Source: Oscillospiraceae bacterium (GTDB taxonomy: Bacteria; Bacillota; Clostridia; Oscillospirales; Acutalibacteraceae). Taken from it: a stretch of DNA of 30,984 nucleotides. Below, piece by piece: positions 8,742 through 21,400 of the stretch (the stretch's first letter is position 1; the number at the start of each line of letters is the position of its first letter). The notes under the pieces were generated by a model. It saw nothing but the letters and a program-made list of their open reading frames with translations, had not been told where the DNA came from and ran no database searches. The stretch is from the NCBI GenBank assembly GCA_902774165.1, contig CACYHJ010000002.1, forward strand, positions 1 through 30,984, read 5' to 3'. Both the position numbers and the translations under genes were made by a program.

Positions 8742-10181
8742 ATGGCAGAATCGCACAAGCTCACAAAAGCCGCCATCGGGAAAATCATTGACGGCGCCCT
8801 GAACTCCATCGAAAAAGACCCTGAGACCAACATCGTCAGGCTGATCGACCGGGGCTCGGTCTTTCTCAAGGCCATGTTCCCGCCGGAGAATATTGAAAAA
8901 ATCAAAGCCGGGATGCACGATCCCGAAAACGTCTACCGGCAGATGGCGTTCAACCTGGTGCGGGATCTTGACCGGAACATTCTGCGCACGACCCTTCTGG
9001 CGCTGGGCGTGGACGCGGCGATGTTCGGCACGCGGACCGTGCGGGAAAACCGCGACAAATACGACTGCAACATTCCCTGGCTGATTCTGATGGACCCCAC
9101 AAGCGCCTGCAACCTGCACTGCAAGGGTTGCTGGTCCGCCGAGTACGGCCACCACCAGAACCTGAGCTATGACGAGATGCAGAGCATCGTGGACCAGGGC
9201 AGAGCGCTGGGCACCCATTTTTATATGATGACCGGCGGCGAGCCGCTGATCCGCAGGGACGATATCATAAAGCTCTGCGAGAACAATAAAGACTGCGCCT
9301 TCGGCGCGTTCACCAACGGCACGCTGGTAAACGACGCGCTGTGTGAAGAGATCCGCCGGGTGGGCAATTTCTTCCTGATCCTCAGCATCGAGGGCACGGA
9401 AGAGAGCAACGACGCCCGCCGGGGCAAGGGCGCATACGAGAAAACCGTCGCCGCCATGGACCGGCTGTACCGGAACAAATGCCTGTTCGGCATTTCGGTC
9501 TGCTATACCCGCCAGAACGTGGACTTTGTCACAAGCGATGAATTCCTCGACAACATGGTCGCCCACGGCGCAAAATTCGGGATGTATTTCAACTTCATGC
9601 CGGTGGGCCACGGCGCGGATCCGGAGCTGATCCCCTCGCCGGCGCAGAGAAAATATATGTATCAATGGCTGCGGCGCGTGCGCAACAGCAAAACCGGCAA
9701 GCCCATGTTCCTGTTTGATTTTCAGGACGACGGCGAGTTTGTCGGCGGCTGCATCGCGGGCGGGCGGCGGTATTTCCACATCAACTCCGCCGGCGATATG
9801 GAGCCCTGCGTGTTCATCCACTATTCCGACTCCAATATCCGGGGAAAGACGATCCTCGAAGCGCTGCGCAGCCCGCTGTTTATGGCGTACCGGCGCGGGC
9901 AGCCCTTCAACGACAACCATCTGCGCCCCTGCCCCATGCTGGAGAACCCGCAGATCCTGCGCAAAATCATAAAGACCACCGGCGCGAAGTCCACCGACCT
10001 GCTGATTGAGGAGGACGTGGACGAGCTCTGCGGCAAATGCGACGCGTTCGCGCTGGAATGGGCGAGCGAGGCGCAGGAGCTCTGGGCTTCGACCCCCCAC
10101 AAAAAAAGCCACACCCAGTATTACAGGGACCGGCACCCGGAGTATGATACCTCCGAGTTCCGCGAAAAAACGGATGCCTGA
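8742..10181 (+). CDS. Radical SAM/SPASM-like protein of a clostridial family
   Basis: A 479-residue protein. Residues 1-105 are a helical N-terminal extension. The radical SAM cluster motif is C123-x3-C127-x2-C130 (ACNLHCKGCW), followed by MMTGGEPL, the usual SAM-contact GGEP. The C-terminal part has further cysteines in GGCIAGGRRYFHI, DMEPCVF, LRPCPM and LCGKC, which fits SPASM-like auxiliary Fe-S ligands. From memory, close relatives with the same N-terminal domain are widespread in gut Clostridia and have no assigned reaction. No small precursor peptide or maturase partner is seen nearby, so a peptide-modifying role is unsupported. AAGGAGG lies 8 nt before the ATG. Confidence 0.9.
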   Translation: MAESHKLTKAAIGKIIDGALNSIEKDPETNIVRLIDRGSVFLKAMFPPENIEKIKAGMHDPENVYRQMAFNLVRDLDRNILRTTLLALGVDAAMFGTRTVRENRDKYDCNIPWLILMDPTSACNLHCKGCWSAEYGHHQNLSYDEMQSIVDQGRALGTHFYMMTGGEPLIRRDDIIKLCENNKDCAFGAFTNGTLVNDALCEEIRRVGNFFLILSIEGTEESNDARRGKGAYEKTVAAMDRLYRNKCLFGISVCYTRQNVDFVTSDEFLDNMVAHGAKFGMYFNFMPVGHGADPELIPSPAQRKYMYQWLRRVRNSKTGKPMFLFDFQDDGEFVGGCIAGGRRYFHINSAGDMEPCVFIHYSDSNIRGKTILEALRSPLFMAYRRGQPFNDNHLRPCPMLENPQILRKIIKTTGAKSTDLLIEEDVDELCGKCDAFALEWASEAQELWASTPHKKSHTQYYRDRHPEYDTSEFREKTDA

Positions 10182-10230
10182 AACAACGAATTGAAACAGC
10201 TTTCATTTTTACCTTCGTTGATTTCGATAA

Positions 10231-10273
10231 AAGAGAATCCCTTCGGTTTCGGCCGCAGGGATTCTCTTTTTTT
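10231..10273. terminator. Two-way intrinsic terminator
   Basis: AAGAGAATCCCT (10231-10242) pairs with AGGGATTCTCTT (10257-10268) and is followed by five more Ts. It terminates the radical SAM transcript; the A-rich left side gives a short T-tract on the minus strand for the CotH-like gene ending at 10300. Confidence 0.9.
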
Positions 10274-10299
10274 GCAATCAGCGACGGAGGGCATCCGCG

Positions 10300-12309
10300 C
10301 TACTGTTTCTTTTCCCACTGTGCGTAAAGGACCTCCGTCCTCTCCCGCACAAGATATTTGTCCCCGGCGGCATACGTCTTTCCGCTGCCGTCCGGCGCCG
10401 TATTCCAGCCGGCGAAACGGTATTCCCCGGAGGGCGGGGTCATCAGACCGTCAACCCGTGAAAAATCCGTCTCGCTGCACCGTTTTACCAGCGCGGACTG
10501 TTCTTCCTCATTGACGCCCTTCAGCACCGTTTCGCTGCCGACCGCAAGAATCTCGGTATGGAAGGTAACGCCCTCGCCGCCGTTTGCGTCATAGTACAGC
10601 ATGGCGGCGGAGTCCGAAAACCCGATCTCCAGCGCCTTCACGCGCACGCTCAGAATCTTCTGCAGCTGATCAAACCGGCTGTTCTGCACCATCAGCTGAG
10701 AAAGGTACGCTCCGTCCGTCCCGTCCGGCCAGCGGACGCCGTTGAGCGCCAGCGCTTTATAATACCGGGCCCTTGTTTCTCCCAGCGTTTTGTTCAGCCC
10801 GGAAAGGACGCCGGCAAGGGCGTTCCATCGTTCACGCACGACGTCCCGGAAATCCTCGTGCCGGTACAGCGCGGAAAAAAAGCTCCTCTCGCTGTACAGC
10901 CGCACGTCTTCGCCGTCCGGCGATTTCCCGCAGCAGATCAGCGGGCGGGAATTGGCCCACCAGAACACCGGGGCCGAAAAATCCACCCCGAAGGCGCCGC
11001 CGTAGCTGTTCAGGCCGCCGTCGTAGTCCCACACCGGCCCGGCGTACAGGCGGTTTTCCTCCGTCGGCTTATAAAAGAACGTGCTTCTCACGCCGGCGTC
11101 ATAGTCCATATAGAGCTCGCGCAGGATATACATATCGGCAAAGGTCGCGGGGTCGATCAGATCGAGATAATACTGTCCCTCCCCGTTATAACCGTCCGCC
11201 GCAAACACCGCGTCTTCCATCCGCTGATAAAAGTCCGCAAGGTAATTCATCTCCCGTTCGCTTGCAAATTCCGGAGCGCGGACGTAACAGAATTGGCCCC
11301 GGCCGGAACAGAAGGCGTTGGCGTGCTCAAGATCGGTGGTCAGCTCAAAGAAATAACCCTTTGAGATCTCCCGCGGGTCGTTCCCGATCCGGCACCACCC
11401 GCGCTCCCCCGCGGACAGAACGCCCTGCGCCGGAACCGGCTGCCCGTCCGGACCGGATCTGCCGATCTCACATTCCGCAAAATCAACCCCGGGATTCGCC
11501 TCTTCATTTGCTTTGTCAAGATTATAGATGTTAAGGCGCTGTTTCCCCACCTCCGCCTTTTCGGAAACCAGGTAAACGCCGTAATATTCTCCGTTCAGAT
11601 ACACCTCCGCCGGATGGCATTCCGGCGTGTAGGAAAAACTCATCTGCTGCGCCAGCGCGGTACCCAGCAGCGTTTTTGCCGTCAGCTGATATTCTCCGAG
11701 TTCCGCCAGCAGCGCCCATTTTTTCGCCCCGTCCATGCCCAGCAGGCCGATCTTTTCTTCAAATTTCAGGTTGTATGGTTTTTTTTCGGAACCCTCCCAC
11801 GAAAGGTGGCCCCGGCCCTTGATATGACTGAGCTGCGCCTTCTCAACGGTAAACGCGCCGCCCTCCAGGACCGATACGGTCCCTGTTTCTTTATACTCCT
11901 TGTCCGCGTGGATCCGATCCATTGCGCCGGATTCCGTCGTAATCAGCAGCGCGGGGATATTTTCAGCCTGATAGACCGAAAGCTCATGCTCCGAGCCGCC
12001 GCGCTTGACGGTAAAGGGCCCATCCTCTTTGAAAAGATCGGTTGTCTCGTTGTCTTTGAGTCCGGTCCCGTTGATTTCGATTTCACCGCCGGGGACCCGG
12101 ACCGTAAGCGCCGACCGGTCGACCCCGGAGGGCAGGAACAGGCAATAGCTGCCGTCGGATGGGTTCCGGAAGACGTCGACGCGTTCGCTGACGCCCGCGC
12201 CCGTGAGGATGATCCCGAACGGCGGGTCGTCTCTCTTCGCGCCGCAGGAACAGGCCGCCGCAAGAACGGCAGCCAGCAGCAGGACGCTGAGGATTCTGAA
12301 ATACTTCAC
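10300..12309 (-). CDS. CotH-kinase-like secreted lipoprotein with C-terminal InlB-type repeat
   Basis: A 669-residue exported protein. The signal peptide ends in VLAAAC, with Cys20 as the probable lipidated residue. The CotH core begins near residue 160: IKGRGHLSW, then KKPYNLKF and LLGMDGAKKWALLAEL, followed by YLNGEYYGVYLVSE. GPVWDYDGGLNSYGG carries the metal-binding Asp pair expected of CotH-type atypical protein kinases. The last ~80 residues (YYDANGGEG to FAGWNTAPDGSGKTY and LYAQW) form a Listeria-Bacteroides (InlB B-type) repeat. Spore-coat CotH phosphorylates CotB and CotG; targets of extracellular relatives are mostly unknown. It starts with GTG, 119 nt downstream of the giant secreted protein gene on the same strand. 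No promoter of its own is evident. Confidence 0.88.
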   Translation of the reverse strand: MKYFRILSVLLLAAVLAAACSCGAKRDDPPFGIILTGAGVSERVDVFRNPSDGSYCLFLPSGVDRSALTVRVPGGEIEINGTGLKDNETTDLFKEDGPFTVKRGGSEHELSVYQAENIPALLITTESGAMDRIHADKEYKETGTVSVLEGGAFTVEKAQLSHIKGRGHLSWEGSEKKPYNLKFEEKIGLLGMDGAKKWALLAELGEYQLTAKTLLGTALAQQMSFSYTPECHPAEVYLNGEYYGVYLVSEKAEVGKQRLNIYNLDKANEEANPGVDFAECEIGRSGPDGQPVPAQGVLSAGERGWCRIGNDPREISKGYFFELTTDLEHANAFCSGRGQFCYVRAPEFASEREMNYLADFYQRMEDAVFAADGYNGEGQYYLDLIDPATFADMYILRELYMDYDAGVRSTFFYKPTEENRLYAGPVWDYDGGLNSYGGAFGVDFSAPVFWWANSRPLICCGKSPDGEDVRLYSERSFFSALYRHEDFRDVVRERWNALAGVLSGLNKTLGETRARYYKALALNGVRWPDGTDGAYLSQLMVQNSRFDQLQKILSVRVKALEIGFSDSAAMLYYDANGGEGVTFHTEILAVGSETVLKGVNEEEQSALVKRCSETDFSRVDGLMTPPSGEYRFAGWNTAPDGSGKTYAAGDKYLVRERTEVLYAQWEKKQ

Positions 12310-12369
12310 AGACGCTCGCCTCTTTTCTTTTTTTTCGGCTCGGGGGAGGAAACCGCCCGGACCAAATAA

Positions 12370-12395
12370 CCGCCGTTCCCTTGCGGGAACGGCGG
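12370..12395 (-). terminator. Hairpin between the giant gene and the CotH-like gene
   Basis: CCGCCGTTCCC (12370-12380), loop TTGC, GGGAACGGCGG (12385-12395): an 11-bp perfect stem. On the minus strand it is followed only by TTATTT, so termination may be partial and allow read-through into the CotH-like gene. Confidence 0.7.
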
Positions 12396-12428
12396 AGTGT
12401 TTTGTTTTTTACGGCTTAACTGCCGGGC

Positions 12429-15400
12429 TTAGCCTTTGTTGAAGAGGTTTTTGAACCACTCGATCAAAGCCTTGAACCAGTTGATGATCTTCTGGAACAT
12501 CGGGATGAAGCCGCTGGAAACGACGCCTTCCTCGTCAACGACGTCCTTGGTTTCGCCGAAGATCTTGTGCATCATTTCCGCGAAGGTCTTGATGTACGCG
12601 TCGTCGGAGCCGTCAATCATGCCGACCATGAACTTCCAGTTGTCGTTGGTTTCGTCAAGCTTCTCAAGCGTTGCCGCGGATGCGACGTCCCAACCGAAGA
12701 ATACGTAGTACGCAAGACCCATCATCATCGAGATGCCCTCAGGCTTCGCAAGATAGCTGACGAAGGTCTCATAGGTCGCAAGGACGTACTCTCTGGTTTC
12801 CTTATCGGAGATCAGGTCGCTGATCATTTCCTTCACTGTGGGCTGGTTCTCGGGCAGTGTGAGCCACTTGAGCGCCAGTCTCAGGACGACGGTGATCATG
12901 TCGGCCTTGCCGGCCATCTGCGCTTCCTTATCCTCAACGTACTCCATCGTCCAGGCGATGTCGCCGTTCTTGGATCTGAACTTCACAAGCTTACCGAGGG
13001 TCAGCTCAGCGATCGCGTCGATCGCGGGCTCGGTGATCTCGTCGGCGTAATCGGGCAGGAACCGGTTGATCAGCATACGGAGGATGTATTCCATATCCAT
13101 CTCTTCCAGGTTGAAGTGAAGTACTTCATACAGGTCAACCTTGACCAGCGGCTCGATCGCGTGAAGGATCACATAGACCGGGTGCAGGACGTTCTTGAAC
13201 GCGGTGTCAAGACCATTGGAGTTGATGAAGTAGATCAGCGCCGGAAGTCTGTCAAGCAGGTGGTTCAGCGGATCTTCCACAATGTAATCCACGAAGTCAA
13301 GCAGCGGGTTCAGAACATCTCTGAGCAGGTTGTCGGGATCGGCCTCGACGTCCGCCTTATACTGGGCAAACGTCTTGATGTTGGCGTTCTTATAATCGAA
13401 TGCCTCAAGCAGCGGAATAATCGCTTTCTCGTAGCCGTGTCCGCCGGGCAGGACGATGAGATTGGTTCTGTCAACGTCATTGAAGAACGCAAGGTCTTCA
13501 TCCAGCAGCAGCCAGTGCAGCAGCGGGTAGATCGGGCTGACGAACTCGATGATGGCGTCAATGAAGCCGTCTCTGTCGCCGCTTTCGAAATTCCACTCGA
13601 AGCCGTCTTTATACTTATCGAACTCTGTGAGGTCAACGCCCAGGGAGGTCTTGATCAGAGCCTTGATGTGACCGTCGGGATCGATCTCGTCGATCTTGTC
13701 GATGTAAGACATGACCTTGACGACGATCTTATCCATATTGTCGGTCGTGTAGGCGAAGTCCTCAAGCAGATATTCAAGGGTGGTGGTGAGATCGCTCAGA
13801 TCCACGCCGTTGATGCGGATGCCCAGCAGGCGCATGGTGTTGTCGATGACCTTGTTCAGGTTCTCGGCGACGTAGGTGGCCTTCTCTCTCGTCCAGTACT
13901 GGTCATAGCCCTGGCCGAAGATGACGGATCTGTTCATCGGGGACAGCGGGTTCGGATACTTGGGATCTCTCTGGGTGTACTCGTTCTTGGTGAACAGCCA
14001 CTTGTACTCGAGGTAATCGATATCGTCCTCTCTCATGATGAGGGCGGCTCTGATCGCGTTGTAAGTGTTCTGGCCGTTTTCACCGAAGAGCTTCACAAGC
14101 GCAGCCTCGTTGTTGTCGTTTCTGATCACGTTCACAGCCGCGGCAACAAGGATGGACAGAACGTCCATATAGGCAAGCTCGCTGTTGTCAACACCGAGGG
14201 TGCTGTCAACATAGTTCATCTTGTAGGCGGTATTGCCGTTCGCGGAATCGAATCTCTCGACCTCGCCGATGGCGAAGGTCTCGAACAGGTTCACGCCTTC
14301 GTAGGTGACGGAGCCGACGATCTCAAGACCGGTGAGCATCTCGACGATCTCAAGGATCGCGGTGATGTCAAGGTTGTTGACGTCGATCTTCGTCGCGTCG
14401 ATCTTATCGTTGTCCGCAAGCAGCGTTTCAACAATACCCTGAACCGTTGCGTACTCGGGCTTGTCGAGCAGGACGGAAACGTCCTCAAGCAGCCCGGTGA
14501 CGGGCAGGAGCAGGTTTCTCACGGAGACGGACAGACCGTTCGCATTGATGAAGTAGATCAGGTTCGGGAGCTTCTTGACGACCTGCGCGACGGAATCATC
14601 CGCAGCGACGATCGTGTCGATCTCACCGAGCAGCTTCGAAATCACATAGCGGATCTCGTTGATGCCGTTCGGATCTTCGGCGAGCGAATCGATATCGCTC
14701 AGGTCGATGCCGAGCGCTTCAAGGATCGGGACCAGCGCGTTGTTGAAGCCGTCTGCGCCGTCGATGCGGATCGCATCGTAGGCGGTGGAGCCGTCGGTAA
14801 GCTCATAGCCGTCCTTCGTATAGAGCAGCTTGATGGGTTTGCCGGCCAGCAGCCAGTCAAGCACGAAGTCGATCGGCGAAACGATCTCGATGATCTCATC
14901 GATGAACGCGTCTCTGGTAAGAGCGCCGGTGTTCTCCTCGTTGACGTACTTATCCCAGGCGTCAAGGTCAACGTCGAGGACGATCGAAACAACCTGCTTC
15001 AGCGTATCGTCAAGGCCGCCCACAAGGTTGCCGATGGCAGCGCCGAGTTTGTTGACGGTATCCCAGCTGTAAAGGTTGACCTCGCCCCACTTATCCTTGA
15101 TCAGGGCGCTTGCAGTGTCGTAATCGGTTGCTGCGCCGATCACGGTATCAAGGATGTCATAGAACTTATCCTCGATATACTGCGCGGTTTCAAGATTCCA
15201 GTTGTTGTTGTACTCAAGATAGCCCATGGTGGACTTCTCGTAGGAAACGGAGACTTTGTCGCCCACGTTCGGGAAGCTGTCCGCGTTCACGTTCTCCGGA
15301 TCGAAGTAGAACCAGTCGTAATCGACCAGCGCCGCGTCGTTCACGGTGGAGATCATCAGGTCGAGGATCGCGTCGAACTTTTCAACGCTCTTCTCGTCGT

Positions 15401-18400
15401 CCTTGAAGATCAGGTTCGCGAAGAATTCCTTGTTCTCGCCGTACTTGAAGACGTCGACAGCGGAGCAAAGGAGGATCGTGACAAGACCCATGCAGTCCAT
15501 GTCGTCGTTATACTCCATGGAGTAGTAGGTTCTGCCGTTCACGGTGGACTCGATCTTCACCAGCTTGCCGATGGCGAAGGTGTCAAGGTAATTCACGCCG
15601 TCCTTGGTAAGAGCGTCGTAGATCTTGACGTTGATGTCGTTGTCCGCAAGAATGGTTTCAACAATATTCAGCACGTTCTTGAGTCTCAGCTCGTCAAGGC
15701 TTTCGATGCCGTACTTGTCGAGATTCAGCAGGCTGACGATGTCGGTCGGAGTCGAATGCTCTTCGTCGCCCTCTTCCTGCGCGATCACGGCTACCTTCTC
15801 AACCAGCTGCATGACAGGATCAAGCAGGTTGTTGAGGCTGACTGCAAGGCCGTTGGTGTTGATGAAGTAGATGATCTGCGGAAGCATGTTGACAATCGTA
15901 TCGATCGGATCGTCGGATTCCAGAATACTCTTCAGTTTCGCGATCAGAGCGTTGAGGGTGAGCTCAAGTGCGCTGATGCCGTCAAGCTCCTCGATGTTCG
16001 CGTCGCCGAGGTCGCACTCAAGAACTTCAAGAATCGGCAGGATGCCCTCTTCGAAGCCCTTCGCGCCGTCGATATTGATTGCGGCTCTGTTGTCGTTGAG
16101 GTAGAAGACCTTGATATCCTGATCGAACAGCAGCCAGTCAAGAATTCTGCCGACCGGTCTTACCATCGCGAGGATCTTCTGGACAAATACCTCAGGCTCG
16201 TACTTGGTGTTTTCTTCATCGGAGATCTCAGTTGCGGGATCCTCGATTGCGGTGTACTGGTTGATGACCGCTTTCCACTCAGCCCAATCACTGTCGGAGA
16301 TGTCGAGGACAGCGCCGATGAGATCGAGAAGCGTTTCGTTGTCAAGATTCTTCAGGATGTTGCCGATAGCGCCGCCGATGGTGTACTCAAGTCTCTTATC
16401 GAGCGGGTTGTTGGTCTCCCAAAGATCATTGAGATAATCCGCAGCGGTCTCGACGCCGTCGTTGGCGGGATCATCATCGGAAGCCACAAGGCTCTTGATC
16501 AGCGCGTCAACGATGCCCTTCGCGCTGTCGCGGACTCTCGCCGCGGTGGAAGCGTTCCAGAGGTTATCCTGCGCCTCGTCGTCGTAGGACAGATAGCTCT
16601 CAAGGACGTAGCTCATGGTGGTGGCGTACTCGGCAAGGTCTGCCTCGCCGGACGCGAGTTGCGCATAGAACTCTGCCGCCGCTTCGTCGGTCATGTTCTT
16701 CAGGTCTTCATTGAAGTAGAACCAGTCGTACTCGCCGTAGTTCTCGTCAATGTAGATCTGCAGCATATCGCGGATCGCGGCAACCTTTTCGACCACGGAG
16801 TCGGGATCGTCCTTGTTGATCAGCGTCGCGATTGCAATGTCGTTCGGGAACACACCCTCTTCGGGCTCATAATTGAGAACATCGAAGACTGTGTAAACCA
16901 GAATGGTGAGCAGGTCAGCCTTGCTCTCCGCGGTCGCGTCGGTAAAGTTCGCGGTGTAGCGAAGCAGGCCGTTGGCGGAATTCGCTTTGCGGATATCGCC
17001 GTAATAGAAGTTGTCAAGATAGTTGAAGCCGTTCGTGCCTTCGACCTTCATGGTGACGGCGTCATGGATCTCGATGCCGGTGAGAGCCTTGACCGTGTCA
17101 AGAATCGTCTCCATGTCGATCTTGCCGACCGAGAAGTTCTCGGGAAGCACGACCGTATCGGGCAGCGCGGTCACAAGGATCGCGTCGATGAGTGCGATGA
17201 ACTTGTCTCTGCTGTTGTCAGCGCTTTCGATCGCGTTAACCAGGGCCTGAACGTCGATATTCTCGTTGTCGATCTCGATCAGAGGCTCTTCTCCGCCGAA
17301 GAGGGTGGGAGCAAGCGCCACGGCAAGGCTGCCGACAGGAGCGACAAGGTTCAGGATGCTGGAGGTCAGACCGTCCGCATTGATGAAGTACAACAGGTTG
17401 GGCAGGATGTCGAGAAGCGCGTTGATCGGATCATCGGCTTTCACGATACCTTCCAGTCTCTGCAGGATCGCGGTGATGGAGTAGGTCAGAACGCTGACGC
17501 CGGTGTCGCCTGCCTGAAGCGGAGCGGGTTCGCAGCCGAACGCTTCAAGGATCGGGACAAGACCGCGGGCATAGCCCTGGCCGCCGCCGAGAATGATCTG
17601 ATCCTTCGCGTTCGCATCGGACGCGAGCGGTGTTGTCTTGGAATAGAAGAACTTATAGTCCTTCCCGGTGAGCAGCCAGCTCAGGATCTCATCCAGCGGG
17701 GTGAGAAGCTGTGCGAGGGCTGCGGAGAACTCTTCGACAGACGCGTAAGGCTCTTCGGAAGTATAGGCTTCCTTCACGACCTTCTCAATGACCTGTTCGC
17801 CGGTCTCCTCGTCGAGCACGGGGTTGCCTTCTTCGTCAACCTTGCCCTGATCCTCGAAATAGGTGTTGATCCAGGTATCAAGGTCAACGTTCAGGAACAC
17901 GTTCAGGAAGCTCTTGAAGTTCATGACCGCTTCCGGAATGAAGCCGTAGATCATTTCGGCAATGGAGCCGATGGTCTTGGGCGAGAACGCGTTTCCGATG
18001 TACTGATCCCACATGGAGGTCAGCAGGGCGGATGCGGATTCGGGTGCATTTTCCTGATCCTTCATCAGCATACCGACCGCCATATCGGCAAGGGCGGGAA
18101 TGCTTTCAATCAGCTTGTTCGCAAGCTCCGGAGTCCAGAGGTTTTCCTCATCGGGAAGCTGCATGGGATCAAACTTCGAGACGTCGGTATCGGTGCCTCT
18201 GCCGTATCTCAGATAATAGTAGATGCGGGCGGGAAGAATGATCGTGTCGTCGGAGCCCTTGGAGCTGCCGTTGATGTAGAACCAGTTCGGCTCGGAAAGG
18301 AACGCTTCGACAGAGCCGGTGTCGCGAAGGACTTCCTTGATATCGTCAAAGATATTGATATACTTGTCGATCTCAGCGGCCGTTTCTTCGCCGAGCAGTT

Positions 18401-21400
18401 TGCCCAGCAGACTGCTGACCGCATTCAGGTTGTTGCCTTCCATCACGAAGTCGAGAGCGAGGGAAACAGCGACCGTCAGCACGTTGGCTGCGTTAGTCTT
18501 GTTGTAGTTTGCGCTGCCCGTCTTCGTGAAGAGCGTGCGTGTGGTGTAAGTCGCAGACTTGCTCGCCGCGCTCGAATGCTCGAGCGAAAGGATGTTGTCG
18601 ATACCGTACACCAGCGGGGAGACGTCAAGGTAGTTGTCGCTGCCCGCGGTGGCGCCGTTCGCCTTGTTGACGATGGCGGCGAGGACGTTTGCGAGTTTGG
18701 AGAAGGTAAGGTCTCTCAGGTTCAGGCCGTTGGTGGGAGCGGCGATGGTGGACAGATCCTTCGGCAGCTCGAATTCGATCTCCGCGTCGGGACCGGACAA
18801 AAGCTGACCGAGGATATTGTCAATGATATAGTCCGCCAGATAGTTGATGTTGATGCCCAGAATGGGTCTGACGGTGTCGACCGTGGTAAGCAGCGGCTTG
18901 AGCAGCTGACGCACCAGCACGGACAGGCCGTTGCTCTGGACGAACTGAAGCAGATACGGGATGAACTGCTCCATCGCGTTGTTGATGATGTTGTCCCTGG
19001 TCGCGGAATCGCCGTAGAGCGACTCGAGGAAGTCAAGGACAGTGTTCATAATGTAGTCGAGCTTCGCGTCGTAGGTGTTCAGCGCGTTGAACTCGCTCTG
19101 GGTCTTGATGTTGGCGGAGGGTACGCCGAGGCCTTCGAACAGCGGGATGATCGCGTTGTCATAACCGTTGTTGCCCAGAAGCTTGAGCAGGCCGGTCGTA
19201 TCGCCTGCGCTCTGCGGGAAGATCACCGCGTCCTTATCGGACAGGAGCGTGTCGACGATCGGGCTCAGCGGCTGCAGGACGTAGCCGAGAATGAGCTGAT
19301 AGGTCTCTCTGTTCTGCGCCAGCTCTTCAGTGGTCAGCGCAGTCTTCTCGTCAACCTCAATGAAGGAGTGGGTCACGCCGCCGGTGTCTCTGATGGTCCA
19401 GAGCACCTTGTCGACCGCCTCTCCCGTTTCGGGATCGGTCTCGGTCGTCTTGGTCGCGCTCAGTCTTGCGAAGGTCGCGCCGTCGTAGCCGGTCTGGCCG
19501 GGCTGCGGGTGACGGTCTTCCTCTGCGGTCTCCGCATCGTCATACAGGTAACCGAATGCGTTGCCCCAGGCGTGAAGATCCAGGCCGCTTGCGGTAACGC
19601 GGCTGAGGATGTAGTTGAGCTGGTAGCTGTCAAGGCTGTCGCCGATGCCGACCAGCGTTTTAATGAAGTTGGTGATGTTCGTCTCGGACAGGCCCTTGCC
19701 GATCTTGGAGTCGAGCCAGTCGCCGAAGTTGTCATATCCGTCTTCCTCGAAGGTCTTCTTCAGAAGGGTGGACATGATCTCGTTGGTGCCCTCGACCAGC
19801 GCCGTCGCCTTATCGTAGGTCCAGTCGTTGCCGTACTTCAGGTAGACGTAAGCGGCGCCGTTCTGGTTGACAAGGGCGGGCGTGGAGGCCTGCGCGGGCG
19901 TCCACTGAGTATAAGTCGCGTTGCGGTACTCGACGGGGTTGAACAGCTCGATGAGCGCGGCGCCAACGGCGTCGGGATTCGTCCCGATCATGCCGAGGAT
20001 CGAATCCATCATCGAGGTGTCGTCATCCTCGCCCGAGATGATCATTTCCTTGACCGCGTCACGGAACGTCGTGTTCGCAAGGCACTGACCGACGTAATTC
20101 AGCAGCCACCACAGAACGTCGGGCTTGTCGGCGGTCACGAAGTAACGGGTGCCGTAGGTGCGCTCCGAGGACGGATTGCCGCGGGTACCCAGCTGGCTGA
20201 GCTGCGTCTGGTTGATGTAGGGCAGGCTGTTGACCAGCGTCTGCAGTTTCACATTGTCGGCCTTCGCCAGAACGCCCTTCAGGATCACGTTGATGTCGGT
20301 GACGTTCTCAACGTCAAGCAGGTCCGCAATATCGATGGGGAGTTTGATCGCGTTGGTGATCCACGGGATCGCTCCGTTGATCTGGCCTTTGAAGTTGCTG
20401 GCGAGCCAGTCGAGATCGAACCAGTCGGCAACGCCGCCGCCGATCTTCACCTCGTCAAAGTCTTCGACCTGAACGTGGAAGGAAAGCACGACGTGCAGAT
20501 TGGAGATCATTTCCTGAATGAAATTGCTTCTCAGCATGTAGGTCACGTTCGGCAGGATGCTGAGGATCTTATCGACCGGCGCGTGGGTGACCTGGTCGAT
20601 GATCCGCTTCAGCGGTTCCATAATGCCGTTGACGTACGTCCCTGCCTCGGAATCCGTACCGGGACGGTAGGAGGACATCGACAGCGGCTGATAGCTGTAA
20701 TTATCGATGCCGAACGCTTCGAATACGGGAGCAAGAATGTCTCTGTAGCCGTAGACGGTAGCGCCGTTCTCGCCGTCATGCTTCGCCTTGATCTGGATAT
20801 CCGCGCCGGCTCTGCCTCTCAGCGTCGGTCTCGTGGACGGGCCGTAGTGAGTACCGGCGATATCCGCGTATGCGGTCGCCCACAGGTTCGTGCCTTCCAC
20901 GTAAGCCGCGTTTCCGAGATATTTCGAGTAATTATCCTTGCCGCCGAAAACGATCTGCGCGACGGGAAGGATGGAGTCGATGATCGCGCTCAAAGCAGTT
21001 TTGAATCTTGCCTCGCTGCCGTCGATATCCCAATCCCAGTCGAGCACCCATTCGCCGTCGACGTACGAATAAAGCGCAGGGTTGTAACCGATGACTTCTT
21101 CCGTCTTCAGGTTCACGGCCTGCCAGTCGTCATAGAATCTGCCCAGATAAGTGAGGTTCTCATACTGGTCGGGCGTATTCCAGCCGCTGTTGTTCAGCTT
21201 CGCCTGCACCTTCGGGAAGGAGCCCATGTGCGCGGAGAGATACTTGGGATAAATATCAAGTTTCGCGTTGTGCAGCAGCGCGTCAAACCGCGCGGTGCTG
21301 CTCGCGCCGTTGAAATACAGCCAGGCTCTGCCGCCCAGCTCCGCATGGAACGCGCCGGAGGACGCGTGCAGGCCGAAGGAGTCCAGGTTCAGCGGGTCGT

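Noticed and set aside
8658..10136. Long minus-strand open frame opposite the radical SAM gene
   Set aside because: Codon-aligned shadow of a gene with clear Fe-S motifs and AAGGAGG; no ribosome site or family motif of its own.
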